From NCBI GenBank assembly GCA_001949185.1, contig BDGG01000016.1:1-64000 (forward strand): DNA of 64,000 bases. Direction: 5' to 3'. Position numbers and translations under genes: made by a program. Of the stretch, positions 10,470-22,082 are shown one piece after another (position 1 is the first letter of the stretch; every line of letters begins with the position of its first letter). Under the pieces are notes generated by a model. The model ran no database searches. It was not told where the DNA came from and worked only from the letters and a program-made list of their open reading frames with translations. The DNA comes from Ramazzottius varieornatus (lineage: Eukaryota > Tardigrada > Eutardigrada > Parachela > Ramazzottiidae).

Positions 10470-13400
10470 ATGTACTTTTTGGTGATTGTTTTCGTCCTGA
10501 AGATTTCCATCAGACACGTTAGCACTCAACGACCTGCCACCAATGGAATCAGCGACAATAAGATCGTCAATATATGTGTGATGATTGGGAATATTCAAGC
10601 TGGTCAAGTTGCGTACGAACGGTTCGCCGCCATTATTGATATTGGAATAAAGCACGCTAATGATCTACGTCTACCCGCTAATATCACCTTACGCAAGCAC
10701 CACGTGCCGGAACGCCCCAGGAGCTCAGGTTCGTCACTCGCTAAATAGTCGCTGCCTTATGATGTCTGACGACTTTCCTAATGACGAACTTACCCGACAT
10801 CAAACGACCTTCCTTACTTCCTTGATCACACTGTAGGTCCCTGTATCTCGAGTTGCGCTGCAGTGCGGGCCCTGGATATGCTGCAATCTGGGACACGTTG
10901 CCACGTCTTTCTTGGCCCTGGTAAGGCTCCTCTATTAAGTTCGTGCGTACACGGAACGGACCTTAGCTGCCTCTTTTACGAAACACGTGACAGTAAATCG
11001 GACGTGGGCAAGCGAAGTGCATCAGATCGTTTTCGCAAGTGGCGCATACCATCAGTCACCAACTATGAGAACGTGCGCCACTTGTGCTAACCGCTATTTC
11101 GAGTGGCGCGCGCTCTCGTTGTTGTTGGCTGCAAGTGTGCGCCACTTGAAAAACATGTGATGTAGATCATTCACCTCGTCCCAAATGACCCACTTGAGTA
11201 AACTGATCAAGTCTTCTGTAAATTTAGATACTCCGAATGGCGTCAACAATATCCAGGGTGTGGCATATGCCAACAATATCCCCATTCTAACTCCGGCCGA
11301 ATACGGCATCGTGCACCGCGAAGAGGCCAACCTGATCATTTTGCCTTTCTTCCACGTCACTGATCTGACAAATGTCCTGATGAAATTCCTGCGATGGCGT
11401 AATTACACTTACGTGGCTCTGGTCCAGGACCAGTCCGACGCATTGTTCGACGCATTCGGCGAAGAGTTCCTCGATTTATATGCTAAATACTTTGGCAACA
11501 CCAGCGACTACACACGGATCACGCCCATACAGTTTCGACGCTATGTTACCACCGATGACGAACTCAGGGCTTCACTAAGCTATGCTAGAACCAGAGCTCG
11601 CGGTAGGTTGTTCCTTCTGTCGCACAACCAGAACCGTTTTCAGTCACTGACCAGAACCGATTTTGCAGTTTTTGTCGTCTTTGCCTTCTTCGAGCAGTTC
11701 AAGCACATGTTGGTACGTTCTCCCTTCACCTCAAAAAAACGAAGTCCCAAAACGCAGTCACAATCTAACGGATAAGTCGCTACTACACCTGTTTGCAGCT
11801 CTTGGCGGAACAGCTTGATATGACCACTAATGAATTTGTAAGCTCGAATTTGTAAATTTGCCTACGAGTACGCCTGTGCTGCCTTGTGCATTCGAAATAT
11901 TGTCCTGGTTCTTCCAGCAATACATCACAATTCATCCATATGACGATCTATTCTACGGGTCAACTGACCTGAGTCTTGACAGACACCAAGCCGATCAGGT
12001 ACTTCATGCTTATGCTGTTATTGGTTATCCAAATGATGAACTGCTGTTTGTTTTCTCATGTTAGCAACTGCGCCTTCTGCGAGTTCTGCAAGGCAGTGTT
12101 GGCATGTTTTCCATCAAACTATCACGTTCAGCATTATCCTCAGACTTTCAAGACTTAGTAAAGCTAAGAGCTCGACAGGATTACAATTATTCATTTCCGG
12201 CCACTGAAAGGGTACGTGCCACTTCGGCTCCGATGTTGTGAAATGCCATGCGTTACCATACAGTCACTAAGAATTTGAGTGGCGCACCCAAGGTCTCTCG
12301 TTAGATCGATCCTTTGGTTACCACCCATTACGATTTCGTCATGGTTCTGGCCACGGCCATAGAGGCACTTCATCAGAAGGGGTTGGATTATCACGATGGC
12401 ACCCTGTTGGCGAAACACATGCGGAACATAACTTATCATGGAGTGCAAACTGGATCGGTCCGCATCGACGCCAACGGTAACTTGATATTTTCAACTAAAG
12501 TATCCACGAAATGTTCATTTCCTCGTTCTTCTGCACACAGGAAACTCCCATCTTTCATATGAAATATTGGGCATGGCAACTGGCGCCACCGACTTTTCCG
12601 TAAGTCTGCAGTTACGCGACTGCGTATGCACAGTTGAACCGGAAGCAATAAATAATTAACACCAGCGCGTTCAAAAGATCCAGGTACTTTTTCACTTATT
12701 TTAGCCAATGTGGGAATATGATGTGCAGACGGACGTATTCGTCCCAGTGCGAGAGCTCACTGGTCCGCCTCCAAGCGACGTACCGCTGTGCGGCTTCACC
12801 GGAAACGAACTGATATGCCAGCAAGATCACCGTAAGTGATCCCTTACTCGCCACGATTACTGCCCCGGATCGGATACTCGCATGCCCATCGACTTGCAGG
12901 AGTACCGGTGTCTGTCATCGTCGTCGCAGTTCTCCTGTCATTGCTGCTGATAGCTGGTGCGGTCGGCTGGATTTTCTACTCTACGGTCAGGTATGAAGAC
13001 CTCGACGAGCATGTCGTCCCAGTAGTCACCATTATGTTAGTAGCTGGCCGTCTTTTGCAGAAAACTCAGGATACAGTTGAAACCCGACTGGTGGAAGATT
13101 ACTCTTACCGAGATACAGTTCACTCATCAGCGGACCAGAACTTTTAATGGCGTCCACAGCCGCAGCATCGCCAGCTTCACTTCCGTAAGTATAACCGTTC
13201 CTCGGTAATTTTACCTAAATTTTAAAAACCGTCTGGCCGTCCGGCACCTTTCCCTTCATGCCCGCATTGCTGCAGAGTGCTTCTTCTGAGCTTCCTCCAC
13301 CACACTTTCACGGACGAGCTTTTTCTACCGCACGCTACATGGAAAGCGACGTCTTGATTCATCATGTCAGTGAGGAATCTAAAGTCAAAGCCACATCATC

Positions 13401-15805
13401 GCACACCCTGAAAGAAATCAACCTGGTAAAAAATAGGGTCTTCCAGGTGTTTTCAGTTTCCACAGTCAGTTACGACGGTGTTACTGGATATTCATTCGCT
13501 TCAACAAGTAAAGAGGAAAATTACTTTGTCAGCTTCGAAATGTCGATCACGAGAACCTACACAAGTTTATTGGATTACTCGTGGACAAACCAGAAACTCT
13601 CGTGATAGCCGTGGTTCGAGACGAATGCTCGAAAGGGGACTTGACAACCTTGCTTTCCAACCACACCTTCACCCTAGACTGGGTAGTCAAAGCATCGTTC
13701 ATAAGAGATCTCGTCCACGTGAGTTAATAAATCTTGATCCAGTTCCTTTCAATGCAAAATTACGGAACCATGTTTTCAGGGCATGGCATACCTTCATTCA
13801 ACCTCCCTACAATCACACGGGAATCTTACGTCGCACAACTGCCTTGTTAACGGGAAGTTCACGCTAAAAGTCAGCGAGTACGGTCTTTCGTTCCTACGAT
13901 CGGAGGGCGAACTACAGCCATTGACAGATACACAGCAAAGCCGTAACCACCACCATCTTCTCTGGCGAGCTCCAGAACTCCTATCGATCGTCATGCCGGT
14001 TTACGGCACGCAGGTACCTTACCTTGACCATAGTCAACGCCCCTGATTGTGCCGCCGTCCCGCTTCCAGCTAATGGGCTTGAACATGTTTTCGATAGAAA
14101 GGAGATGTGTACTCGTTCGCCATCATCTTAAGCCAAATAATTTTGGAAAGTCAGCCCTTCGAATTCGAGAGTGGCAAAGGATCGGCAAACCCGCTCACAG
14201 CAGCGGAAATCGCACTGGAAGTATGAGCCTACAAAATACCACATTGTTTGCCTTCGCATTGACGGGTATTTTGCCTTTCCGTAAACGAGCGTTTGACATT
14301 CAGGTAAAGAACGGGAATACTCCCCCGACTAGACCTCATGTCTCGCGCAGCGCTTGTTCAGCCGCCCTCTTCGAGATGATGGAGCTTTGCTGGAACCAGA
14401 TCCCCCTCGAGCGTCCAAGTTTCGTAAAGATCCGTGACCAATACCTGAAAAAGATCCTGGGCAATACCAAAGAGAACATTGTCGACCAACTGTTGAAACG
14501 AATGGATCAATACTCCAATACTCTAGAGAAAAAGGTGGCTACTGCGAACTGTGATGGCTCGCCACCAGGTGGCGCTACATTAACTGATATTTTCTAGGTG
14601 GCCGAGAAAACACAGCAGCTGCTGGAAGAAAAGAAAAGAACCGATGAGCTACTTCACACCTTTCTTCCTGGGTAAGCTGGTGAACAAAAAACATATCTCC
14701 AAAACTGGTGACTGAACGAGTTATCCATCACAGTGGGACAATAGACGCGTTGACCAGAGGAGAACCAGTCGAACCTGAACTCATTCCCAGTGTGACAGTA
14801 TACTTTGGGTAAGCGCAGCGAGCCTGTACCAATGTTTCGCATCCTTTCGAGACAACATATTTTTGTTTCACAGAACTATGGTGGACCTTGCGGAAGTTTG
14901 CAGGGACCTGACGCCTGCTTGTATAACGTCACTAATGAACGCAGTGGACAGTCTGGTGGAAGGGACGGTTGAGCGTCACGAGTTGTTCAAAGTAAAAGGC
15001 TATGTTGGCGACGGTTATATGGTAGGTATCTTAGCGTCTGCTGGTACTTCCGTCCAACAAGCGCAGAAAGCAAACGACCGTAGAACGTAAACTTTCGACA
15101 GATGGTAAGCGGAATCCTGAACCGGCTTCCTACTGCCGGCCAGATCGCATCGTCCATTGCTACAGCAGCAATGCATCTTCAAAAGGAAGTTCAATCTTTC
15201 TATCATCCCGATATGGGGAACCAGATGTTACAGCTACGGGCAGGAATGGCCTCAGGTAAAGCAAGCTAAACAGTCAGCACAACCTCTTTGCTCCATAGGA
15301 AGTATCAACTTTGTCGATGCAGGAGCAGTAGTCGCCGGTATCGTCGGCAGTCGGATACCTCAGTATTACTTGTAAGTTCCGCCCCTATTATAGTCCACTA
15401 AACACCTCTTCTTCCGGTCCTCTTCCAACGAGCCATCTGAAGGATTTCATCACAGGTTCGGGCAAACTGTAGTTACCGCCAGGTTGATGGAAACCTCAGG
15501 GCACGGTAATAAAGCTCCCTTGAGATATCGTGCTTTAATGGACCTTCCGCGGACTTGACTAAAAGTCCACTGTATTTGACAGCCATGAAGATTCAGGTTG
15601 CTGACTCGACAAAACAGCTTCTGCCTCAGCACTACGACCTTCAGGAACGAGCCGACAAGATAAAGGTAGTACTTTTCAAGAAAACCTTAGGATGTCGTCA
15701 AAGCAAGTACCGTCACACCCTACCGTAAGCTACCCTCAGCCGCATCTCTGTTTTCAGTCAGGTGAAGGAAGCGCCACCTACTGGTTAATCTCTTCCCATC
15801 GATAG
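10470..15805 (+). CDS. Receptor guanylyl cyclase-like protein with degenerate cyclase domain
   Basis: Twenty-six phase-consistent exons give 1090 residues. In order: signal peptide (MYFLVIVFVLK); natriuretic-receptor-type ligand-binding domain with VFLGP; one membrane span near 12900-12990; kinase-homology domain with LRNVDHENLHKFIG, GMAYLHST, HGNLTSHNCLV, SEYGLS, GDVYSF and ERPSF; a helical linker; then a class III cyclase domain. In family members the cyclase domain makes cGMP. Here the metal-binding Asp of FSDIVGFT is replaced (FGTMVDLA), VETIGDAYM reads VKGYVGDGYM, the purine-contacting Cys before LFG is Tyr, and FGDTVNTASR reads FGQTVVTAR. Only the second metal Asp (GDGYM) clearly survives. 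The frame is open and splice sites are good, so it appears to be an expressed but probably catalytically dead receptor. Confidence 0.88.
11000..11182. mobile_element. Double palindromic element in receptor cyclase intron 2
   Basis: Two adjacent hairpins, 11033-11085 and about 11098-11149, each have ggcgca / gtgcgccacttg arms. The ends are ggacgtgggc and cctcgtccc. The element fills most of the intron between 10921 and 11227. Confidence 0.75.
12209..12296. mobile_element. Decayed palindromic element
   Basis: The intron after exon 7 of the receptor cyclase holds gtgccactt and gagtggcgcac in inside-out order. This looks like a remnant of a double element that lost its outer halves. Confidence 0.4.
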
Positions 15806-16089
15806 CACCCAAGTCTTCTTTTCTGTCTACATTGTTACAGTAAAGTCCGTCTTCCTACTTATAAAATGACCATAACAAACGCGCGACAACACCGTCCTCC
15901 GCCTCACGTCGATGGAAGAGGGGCAGTCCAGACTGTATCTATAGACAAAGAACGTAACGTAGCGAAACAGAAGCACGAAAGACAAAGCAAGGCTGATCGG
16001 ATGGCTGTGCCTGCTTTGTCAACAGATGGTACGTTACTACAATCTGGTGGAAGCCTCTCTTTTGAAACCGGCGGAAAGATAGCTATGGG

Positions 16090-17139
16090 TTAACCAGCCG
16101 TCATCATTTCCATAAACTCTGCAAGAATAAAATACCATGCATGTGTCACCAAAGTCTAAAAAACAAAATGGAAGATGGGTTATGTTGAATGATGATGGAG
16201 CTTACCGTCAAAGTCGACGGTGCCACTGCCATCAGTATCGATTTCGGCAATCATTTCGTCCAACTCTTCCTCGGTGATGTTGTCGTCGAGAGCGCGGAGG
16301 ATTTCTCGGAGGTCGGAGACGTTGATGTAGCCGTTACCTTGCTTGTCGTAGAGTCGGAAGGCTTCTCGCAGTTCCTGCTCCATCTTGGCCTTGTCTCCTT
16401 CCACCACGAAACGCGACACCAGCGTCAAGAACTCGTCAAACTCAATCTCACCCGAACCTACATAAAGCGTACCAACAGACACATATGATTTTGCTGCATG
16501 GAATAGGGTCATCGTGGCATCAGGTACCGTACAAGGCCTTACCGTCGGTGTCGACTTCGGCAATGAGTTCTCGTAAGTCCTTCTCCTCAAAGGCCTGACC
16601 CATGGTCCGCAGTAGGGAGCCAATCTGGCGAGTGTGGATGAAGCCCTGCTTGTCCTTGTCGAACATGTTGAAGGCCTTCTGGAAAGCTGCAACAACAACA
16701 CACACTTAATCAATGAATCCAGCGGTAAATTCATCTTATCTCTAATATGAAAATTAATCCACATTTTCTGTGTTTGAAACAGCTTATGAAAAAATCCACA
16801 AAAGAAAGGGAATAGCCAGCGTGGTACACTGCACAGTTTCCTTATAAGGATCTGTCACTCTGCAGTACGCCGCGACAGCTACAACACGTACACACATCTA
16901 CGTCACTCCCCCAACGAGCTATGTTTAGCCTCATGCTCTTCCATCAGTTTCTCATCCCATTACCCCATTTCACAAACTGAGACAACAGCTCAACTTTCGT
17001 TTGATTTGCCCGAATTGTAAAACAGTATCATTCCATGAGAATAAGGTTAAATATGCTTGGGGGAAATTTTAGTAAAATGTTCAATGCTGTCAAGTACATT
17101 CTTACCTGCGGTCTGTTCCGCCGTTAGTTCCTCGCCCAT
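16090..17139 (-). CDS. TnC: Troponin C (arthropod type)
   Basis: Four exons (17106-17139, 16543-16686, 16206-16457, 16090-16118) give 152 residues starting [11 protein letters not shown] and ending EFMEMMTAG. There are four EF-hands. Loop I ([12 protein letters not shown]) and loop III ([12 protein letters not shown]) have lost the terminal Glu. Loops II ([12 protein letters not shown]) and IV ([12 protein letters not shown]) are canonical. That II-plus-IV pattern is typical of arthropod troponin C, the calcium sensor of the muscle thin filament. A calmodulin-like gene lies divergently next to it. A generic calmodulin-related protein is the alternative, but the pattern favours troponin C. Confidence 0.9.
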
Positions 17140-18342
17140 GGTGATGCTGGGAAGAGTCCGCGCCGATTGCGATTATCCCACAAAGGTGTCCGAAATGCAG
17201 CCGAAATGTAGACTGCCTATCTCAATGGTTTGAACTCGAACTGCCGTGATGAAGTGACTGCTGCTCCCAAGCCGTTCTTCCTGGTGTCGTACAAGCGGGC
17301 TCTTCAAGTGCGCCACACATACGCAAGAGTCGGCAAGCCGCGTACGTACATTTCTTTGCCATTGCGTCTTTTCCTCTGGCCATCAAAATACCAGGCTATT
17401 TTAAGAAGCCATCTCTTGGACTCTCTCAACGTAAATACCAGCCATTCCGTGTTTCAGCTCTGGTAAGCACTAGAGATGGCTCGGCTAACTTAGTTTTCGC
17501 CTCATGCCAGAGTGCTGAGTCTTCACATCAGCTGGAATCCGCGCAGGAACTCGAAGAAGCCACAACCTCTGAAAAGCTGCGTCTGTATCTCTCTCGGTAA
17601 AGTGACGAAATGTCCTGTCTACGTGAACGAATTTTTAAGTTGCCTAATGTCTCCGTACCAGCTAGGAAGCTCCCACATCAGCTACATGCATGCAGGTGAC
17701 GCTTCACAAAAATCACACGCGCCGTTTCGACCGGCACATAGAAGGTCCTTCATGCGCAGCCGTCAGGTCCTAAGGTATATCAGAAGTCAAAAAGGGGTCT
17801 CACGCTGTCAGTCCTGAGTAACCGAGTAACCGCACCATTCCCATTAGACTTCGGCTCGCAACCTTCCACAGAACAGGGACAGACGGTGCGGCAGCTGCGC
17901 TGTACCGAAGTTATTCGATCCTAACCGTCAGCTTGTGCCAAGTTCCACAGAGCAACATCTTCGGCAGTGACTGCCGATGTTCTCGTATTCGAAATTAGAT
18001 CTTTACTGCGCTGCCTCTTCTGGCTACGTTACTACGAAGAATTCGTGTCGACTCACGAATAGTCACGCGCAGCCTCTTTCCTTCCACTTCCGCGGCCACC
18101 ACGAGTACCAACACAGCACACAACATTTTCCCTGTTGGTCTTATAGAACAAAGCAAGACGCTGTATAACCCACGTTACGGTTTTGCTTTCATTGTCAGCT
18201 CTTCCCGCCAACTACACTGGAAGTGGTTGTGTTTGGATATCCTGCGATCCTCATGTTTGCAATATTGATCTTCATGCAATCCTAAGACGCGGCCCATCAG
18301 AGTTTTACAAGCATACCAGCCAGTTGATCCCTGTTTGTCGAA
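17140..18342 (+). other. Possible exons of an unidentified gene
   Basis: Several splice-flanked open stretches lie here. One at about 17512-17600 reads SAESSHQLESAQELEEATTS before a gtaaag donor. A segment after 18198 reads as a hydrophobic helix (LEVVVFGYPAILMFAILIF) followed by a stop, as in a tail-anchored protein. I could not join the pieces in one consistent phase. The stretch may equally hold the troponin C promoter and the 5' UTR of the calmodulin-like gene. Confidence 0.25.
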
Positions 18343-18561
18343 ATGCCCAATCTCACCACACCCGAAAAGAACCCCACAACCACCGTCTCGGAGGTAAGCC
18401 CAACTTCCGTTCGACAGCTTCGCGTAATGACCTTGCACAACCAACTGACCATGAGTGTTGATTGGTAGCTCAAAGATGTCAGCGGTAGCGCCAAAAAGTA
18501 CGAACTGACGGAAGACCAAATTCATCGTGAGTGAAAGAGGACCACAATTCTAATATTGAAG

Positions 18562-18603
<42 letters not shown>

Positions 18604-20124
18604 TTTTGTTATGAAAACTGGTAAATACCATTCAATTTTCAACAAAAAAAATAAAATAAATATATATATAAAAATATATAGATATATAAATATATGTACA
18701 TAAAGGCTGCTGTCGTTGAACCGTCTTACTTTTGCAGAGTACCACGAGGTAAGCAGTCTTCAGGATGAGCCGATCCCAGCTTGGTCCGGGATCCGTGAGT
18801 CGTGACAGATACTTGAACATGTTAGCGCGCACCCCATCCCGCGTCAACATCAGCACACTTTGTCATCCATCACACCGCCCACCCAGTGACCAGTCAGACC
18901 TACAAAAGGCCAAACAAGCTCTCCCAACACATCACTCTGTGAACCTTCACGTTGATTTTTATCTCTTATTCAGGCCTTCACGTTGTTCGACAAGGATGGC
19001 GATGGTAAGTCCGATCAGCTCGTCTTAGTAATTTACCTAAATTCTGAATGAAAGCCGTGAGGAACTTTTGGGTATGTGGTATTTCTGAATGTGCAAAGAG
19101 CATCAGCTTTGCAACGTCTCTTGGCTGCGAAAAACGTCTTCGGCTTTGTAAACCGAGGCAAGGAGTCAAGGACTAGAAAGAGCCCTGATTTCGACCTGTC
19201 TATCGCTGTCGACTAGCATCCACTGCTCGTTTGACTGCCCTGCTTCCGACAGACCAGGTTGCGAGCTCTTCCCATACGAAACCTTGTAGAAGACAAGAAC
19301 TGGTACGGTCAATCTGAATGCCATAGAACCAGCGGGTAAACAGTCTTGTTTCAACGAAGCCCACTTTTCTATGGTTATAAAAACACACTTGGAGGGGGTC
19401 GTCAATTAGCCTATCATATCAAAAGCCGTCCTTTGCCCCAATATTGCCTCTATGTACCTCCACTTTGCCTCTCTCTCTACTGCTTGATGATCCCCTGACT
19501 ACTGAACCCGATGGTATAAGAGGACTTGCAAGAACCAGTCTTGTTACTTAATTTTCATAATCCGTTTTTGTCAGGGATGATAACCAGTGCGGAACTAGGA
19601 ACAGTTGTAAAAGCCTTGGGACAAGTAGCCACCGAGAAGCAGCTAAAGGGAATGGTTCGCGAAGTCGACGTTGACGGCAACGGCACCATCGAGTTCCACG
19701 AGTTCCTCAAGATGATGTCCAAGAAGAAAACCAATCCCGACCAAGAACTTCACGAGGTAAGCCTTTATCTACAGAGTCTGCCATGACTGCTTTGCCTGCA
19801 GCTGTTCTTTACAATTAGATTCCTTTGTAGGCCTTTAAGATCTTTGACAGAAATAACGACGGCTTTATAAGCACACCTGAACTGAAGCACGTCATGCTCA
19901 GCCTGGGCGAGAAGCTCAGTGACGAAGAGTACGAAGAGATGATCAAGGAAGCTGACCTGGACAAGGACGGCAAAGTCAGCTACAAAGGTACGTCGAAGTT
20001 GAACCACCACTGTCCTCCTTTTCCTGCTTCCGACCGAAGGACCTCTTCTATGGGTCCTACGGTAAGTCTTGCTGTACGTTTTACTGCTCTTACAGAGTTT
20101 GTGGCAATACTGACGTCACAGTAG
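18343..20124 (+). CDS. Calmodulin-like EF-hand protein with N-terminal extension
   Basis: Seven exons (18343-18393, 18469-18526, 18738-18748, 18974-19004, 19575-19756, 19831-19987, 20096-20124) give 172 residues. An extension of about 30 residues ([17 protein letters not shown] onward) precedes the ELTEDQI region that starts calmodulin-type folds. All four EF loops keep the coordinating positions: [36 protein letters not shown] and [12 protein letters not shown]. It is therefore a four-site calcium sensor, too divergent for calmodulin itself. Its targets are unknown. One exon is only 11 bp. The intron after exon 2 holds a TA microsatellite. Confidence 0.88.
18562..18597. repeat. (TA)n microsatellite
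   Basis: About 36 bp of alternating TA, followed by A/T-rich sequence to about 18700, lies in an intron of the calmodulin-like gene. Confidence 0.95.
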
Positions 20125-20769
20125 CTGGGCTCTCTCCATCCATCTTTTCCACGTTGCTTGACGGAGATGGTACGTCTGGTAATGTCCAGTCCAGCCTGAT
20201 CGTCCAGACGACATCGACTCTTTTGTCGGGAAGAAAACGGCTCAACTGTACAGTTTCTCATCTTCTCGTCCAGTTCATGTCAGAGTTTTATACTGTTACC
20301 TGCGATACTTTCCTCTAATTAACTTGCCTTACTTGTTGCGCCAACTCACCGACAAAGCCAGCTTTTACTTTAGCCACCCTGAGCACTCGGAATTTAGCGG
20401 TGTTTAATGATGCTGATACACAGCTGCAGTAGCTCCACCCGACTGTGACCGTTCTTTAGCTGAATAGCTCTAAAATGATACAAAACATCGTCTTGTCAAT
20501 GATGATTACTCGTTAAGGTCTTCTGGCCTTGTATTACGAACAGTATAACTTTGCTGTGCTCGAACAACTGCGGGACGATAATCAGAGCAGAACCGCATCA
20601 TCATTCATTACACCATATACGCACCTCGTCCAGAACGCCACATCAAAGCGACCTTCTTGTGCATGTTAGATACAGTCTGCAGTATCCTAAGCCACTGGAA
20701 CTCAAGGACGTGTTGACGTCGGGTGAGTTTCTCGTCTGAGAAATCCACAAGCATCTGCAAAGGCAAAAT
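20125..20769. other. Intergenic gap
   Basis: This stretch holds the 3' end of the calmodulin-like gene and presumably the promoter of the next gene. Nothing specific is recognised. Confidence 0.4.
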
Positions 20770-21153
20770 ATGATCTCGGCGATCGCGCACGTAAGTAAAC
20801 TAAGTAAACAATTACGCAACTCTGACATTATGCTTGTCTTTCCGATTCTGCAGCTCCTGATATTTGTGGCTGCGCTGCCCTTTCCTATAGTCGAATTAGC
20901 GCGGCTGGCCGACGAGCTGCAGAATGGCATTGGTGACAGCGCTGAACCTAAGGAAATTCCCAATCTCCATAAAGGCAAGGGCAAGACTGACCAGCTGCCT
21001 CAGATTGGCATCGATGCCCCCTACCTTATCCCGAGAGGAGGGAACCACGATCAGCAGAACAGCTTTCCCTTCAACAAGGATCTGCTCGATGTTCTCCTGC
21101 GTTCAGCGATGTCGGCCAGCCATGGTGAATCCAGTAATCCTCGGCCCCAGTAG
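20770..21153 (+). CDS. Short secreted protein, unknown function
   Basis: Two exons (20770-20790 and 20854-21153) encode 106 residues. Joined, the N-terminus reads MISAIAHLLIFVAALPFPIV, a plausible signal peptide. The remainder is hydrophilic, with a basic KGKGK stretch and a GIDAPYLIPRGGNHD segment and no cysteines. A poly(A) signal (aataaa) lies near 21341. It could be a peptide-hormone precursor, but there is no obvious dibasic-amidation site. I do not recognise a family. Confidence 0.55.
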   Translation: MISAIAHVSKLSKQLRNSDIMLVFPILQLLIFVAALPFPIVELARLADELQNGIGDSAEPKEIPNLHKGKGKTDQLPQIGIDAPYLIPRGGNHDQQNSFPFNKDLLDVLLRSAMSASHGESSNPRPQ

Positions 21154-22082
21154 GTTGCAAGAATGCTTCACTTCGTTCTGTCGTTTCTCTCCAACCATCG
21201 CTCCCGTGCTTCAGCCGTGCTCCATCTTCCATGTCACGTAGTTGAGCAAACCAGAACGAGAACCAAATTCAAAATGTAACGGAACTTACGGAAGAACTAT
21301 AAAAGCGAACATCGAATTCGGAGGAGACATCCGAGTTTTCTAATAAAGCATAACTTTGTTATGGTTTGTGTGGACAGGTATCGTCCGGAATAGGTAGACC
21401 ATGTCACGAGTGGTTATGACATGAAGCGTTACGTATTAAATCACGTGGTAGTCACGTAAACAACGATCCGATACGCTTCGCTGGGCGGCAAACTGGCAGC
21501 AAATCAGGCCGGCGCTCCGCTTTCCGACTTCCGGTTCCGACGTCTGACTAAGAGGAGGAAGATCCTGATCATACATGAGCTGCTAAATATGGCCTTGCAC
21601 AAACTATTTGCAGTGTCCATCAACTAATCACCCATAAGTTCCGGCAGCATTCAAGCCAATCAACGCCAAGCAAGGCCATACGTAGCAGCTCGTCTATGAT
21701 CCTGACTCCTCAGTTCAGACCTGTGTTGTTTTCCGCTCCAGAGTCGTGATCTTTTGCTTCCGTTCTACGCGGGCCACAACCCTTGTTGCTCTTCCTTTCC
21801 CTCTAGCTCTCCCTTACAAATATCTGTGAACTATCGCATGGATGTGCTACAACCGAACCGGAAGACGACCGGATCTTTCCTTGTGATCACTTCATCTGCT
21901 CAGGCCGAGTATCTTCTTGTTAACGTCCGATTTTCTGCTAAGTTTTCTTTGCGAGCAACCAAAGATGATACATCAAAGTTCAAAACCCAGGCGTGTTGGA
22001 CTGAACAAAGCGTGTGGAGCGGGCGACAGAAATACTTTGTTTTGTTTTCGCAGGCGTGGCAGGCGAATCGTCGTCCTGATCA
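21154..22082. other. Convergent intergenic gap
   Basis: This is a tail-to-tail gap between the short secreted protein and the first Spätzle-like gene. It contains 3' UTR sequence. Open frames here run antisense to the Spätzle-like 3' end and are not supported. Confidence 0.4.

Noticed and set aside
15866-16093. Plus-strand frame downstream of the receptor cyclase
   Set aside because: It overlaps the last exon of troponin C on the other strand and has no domain. The cyclase ends cleanly at 15805.
16090-20124. Tandem calmodulin duplication
   Set aside because: The two EF-hand genes lie on opposite strands, have different intron positions and different EF-loop patterns, so they are separate family members rather than a recent tandem pair.
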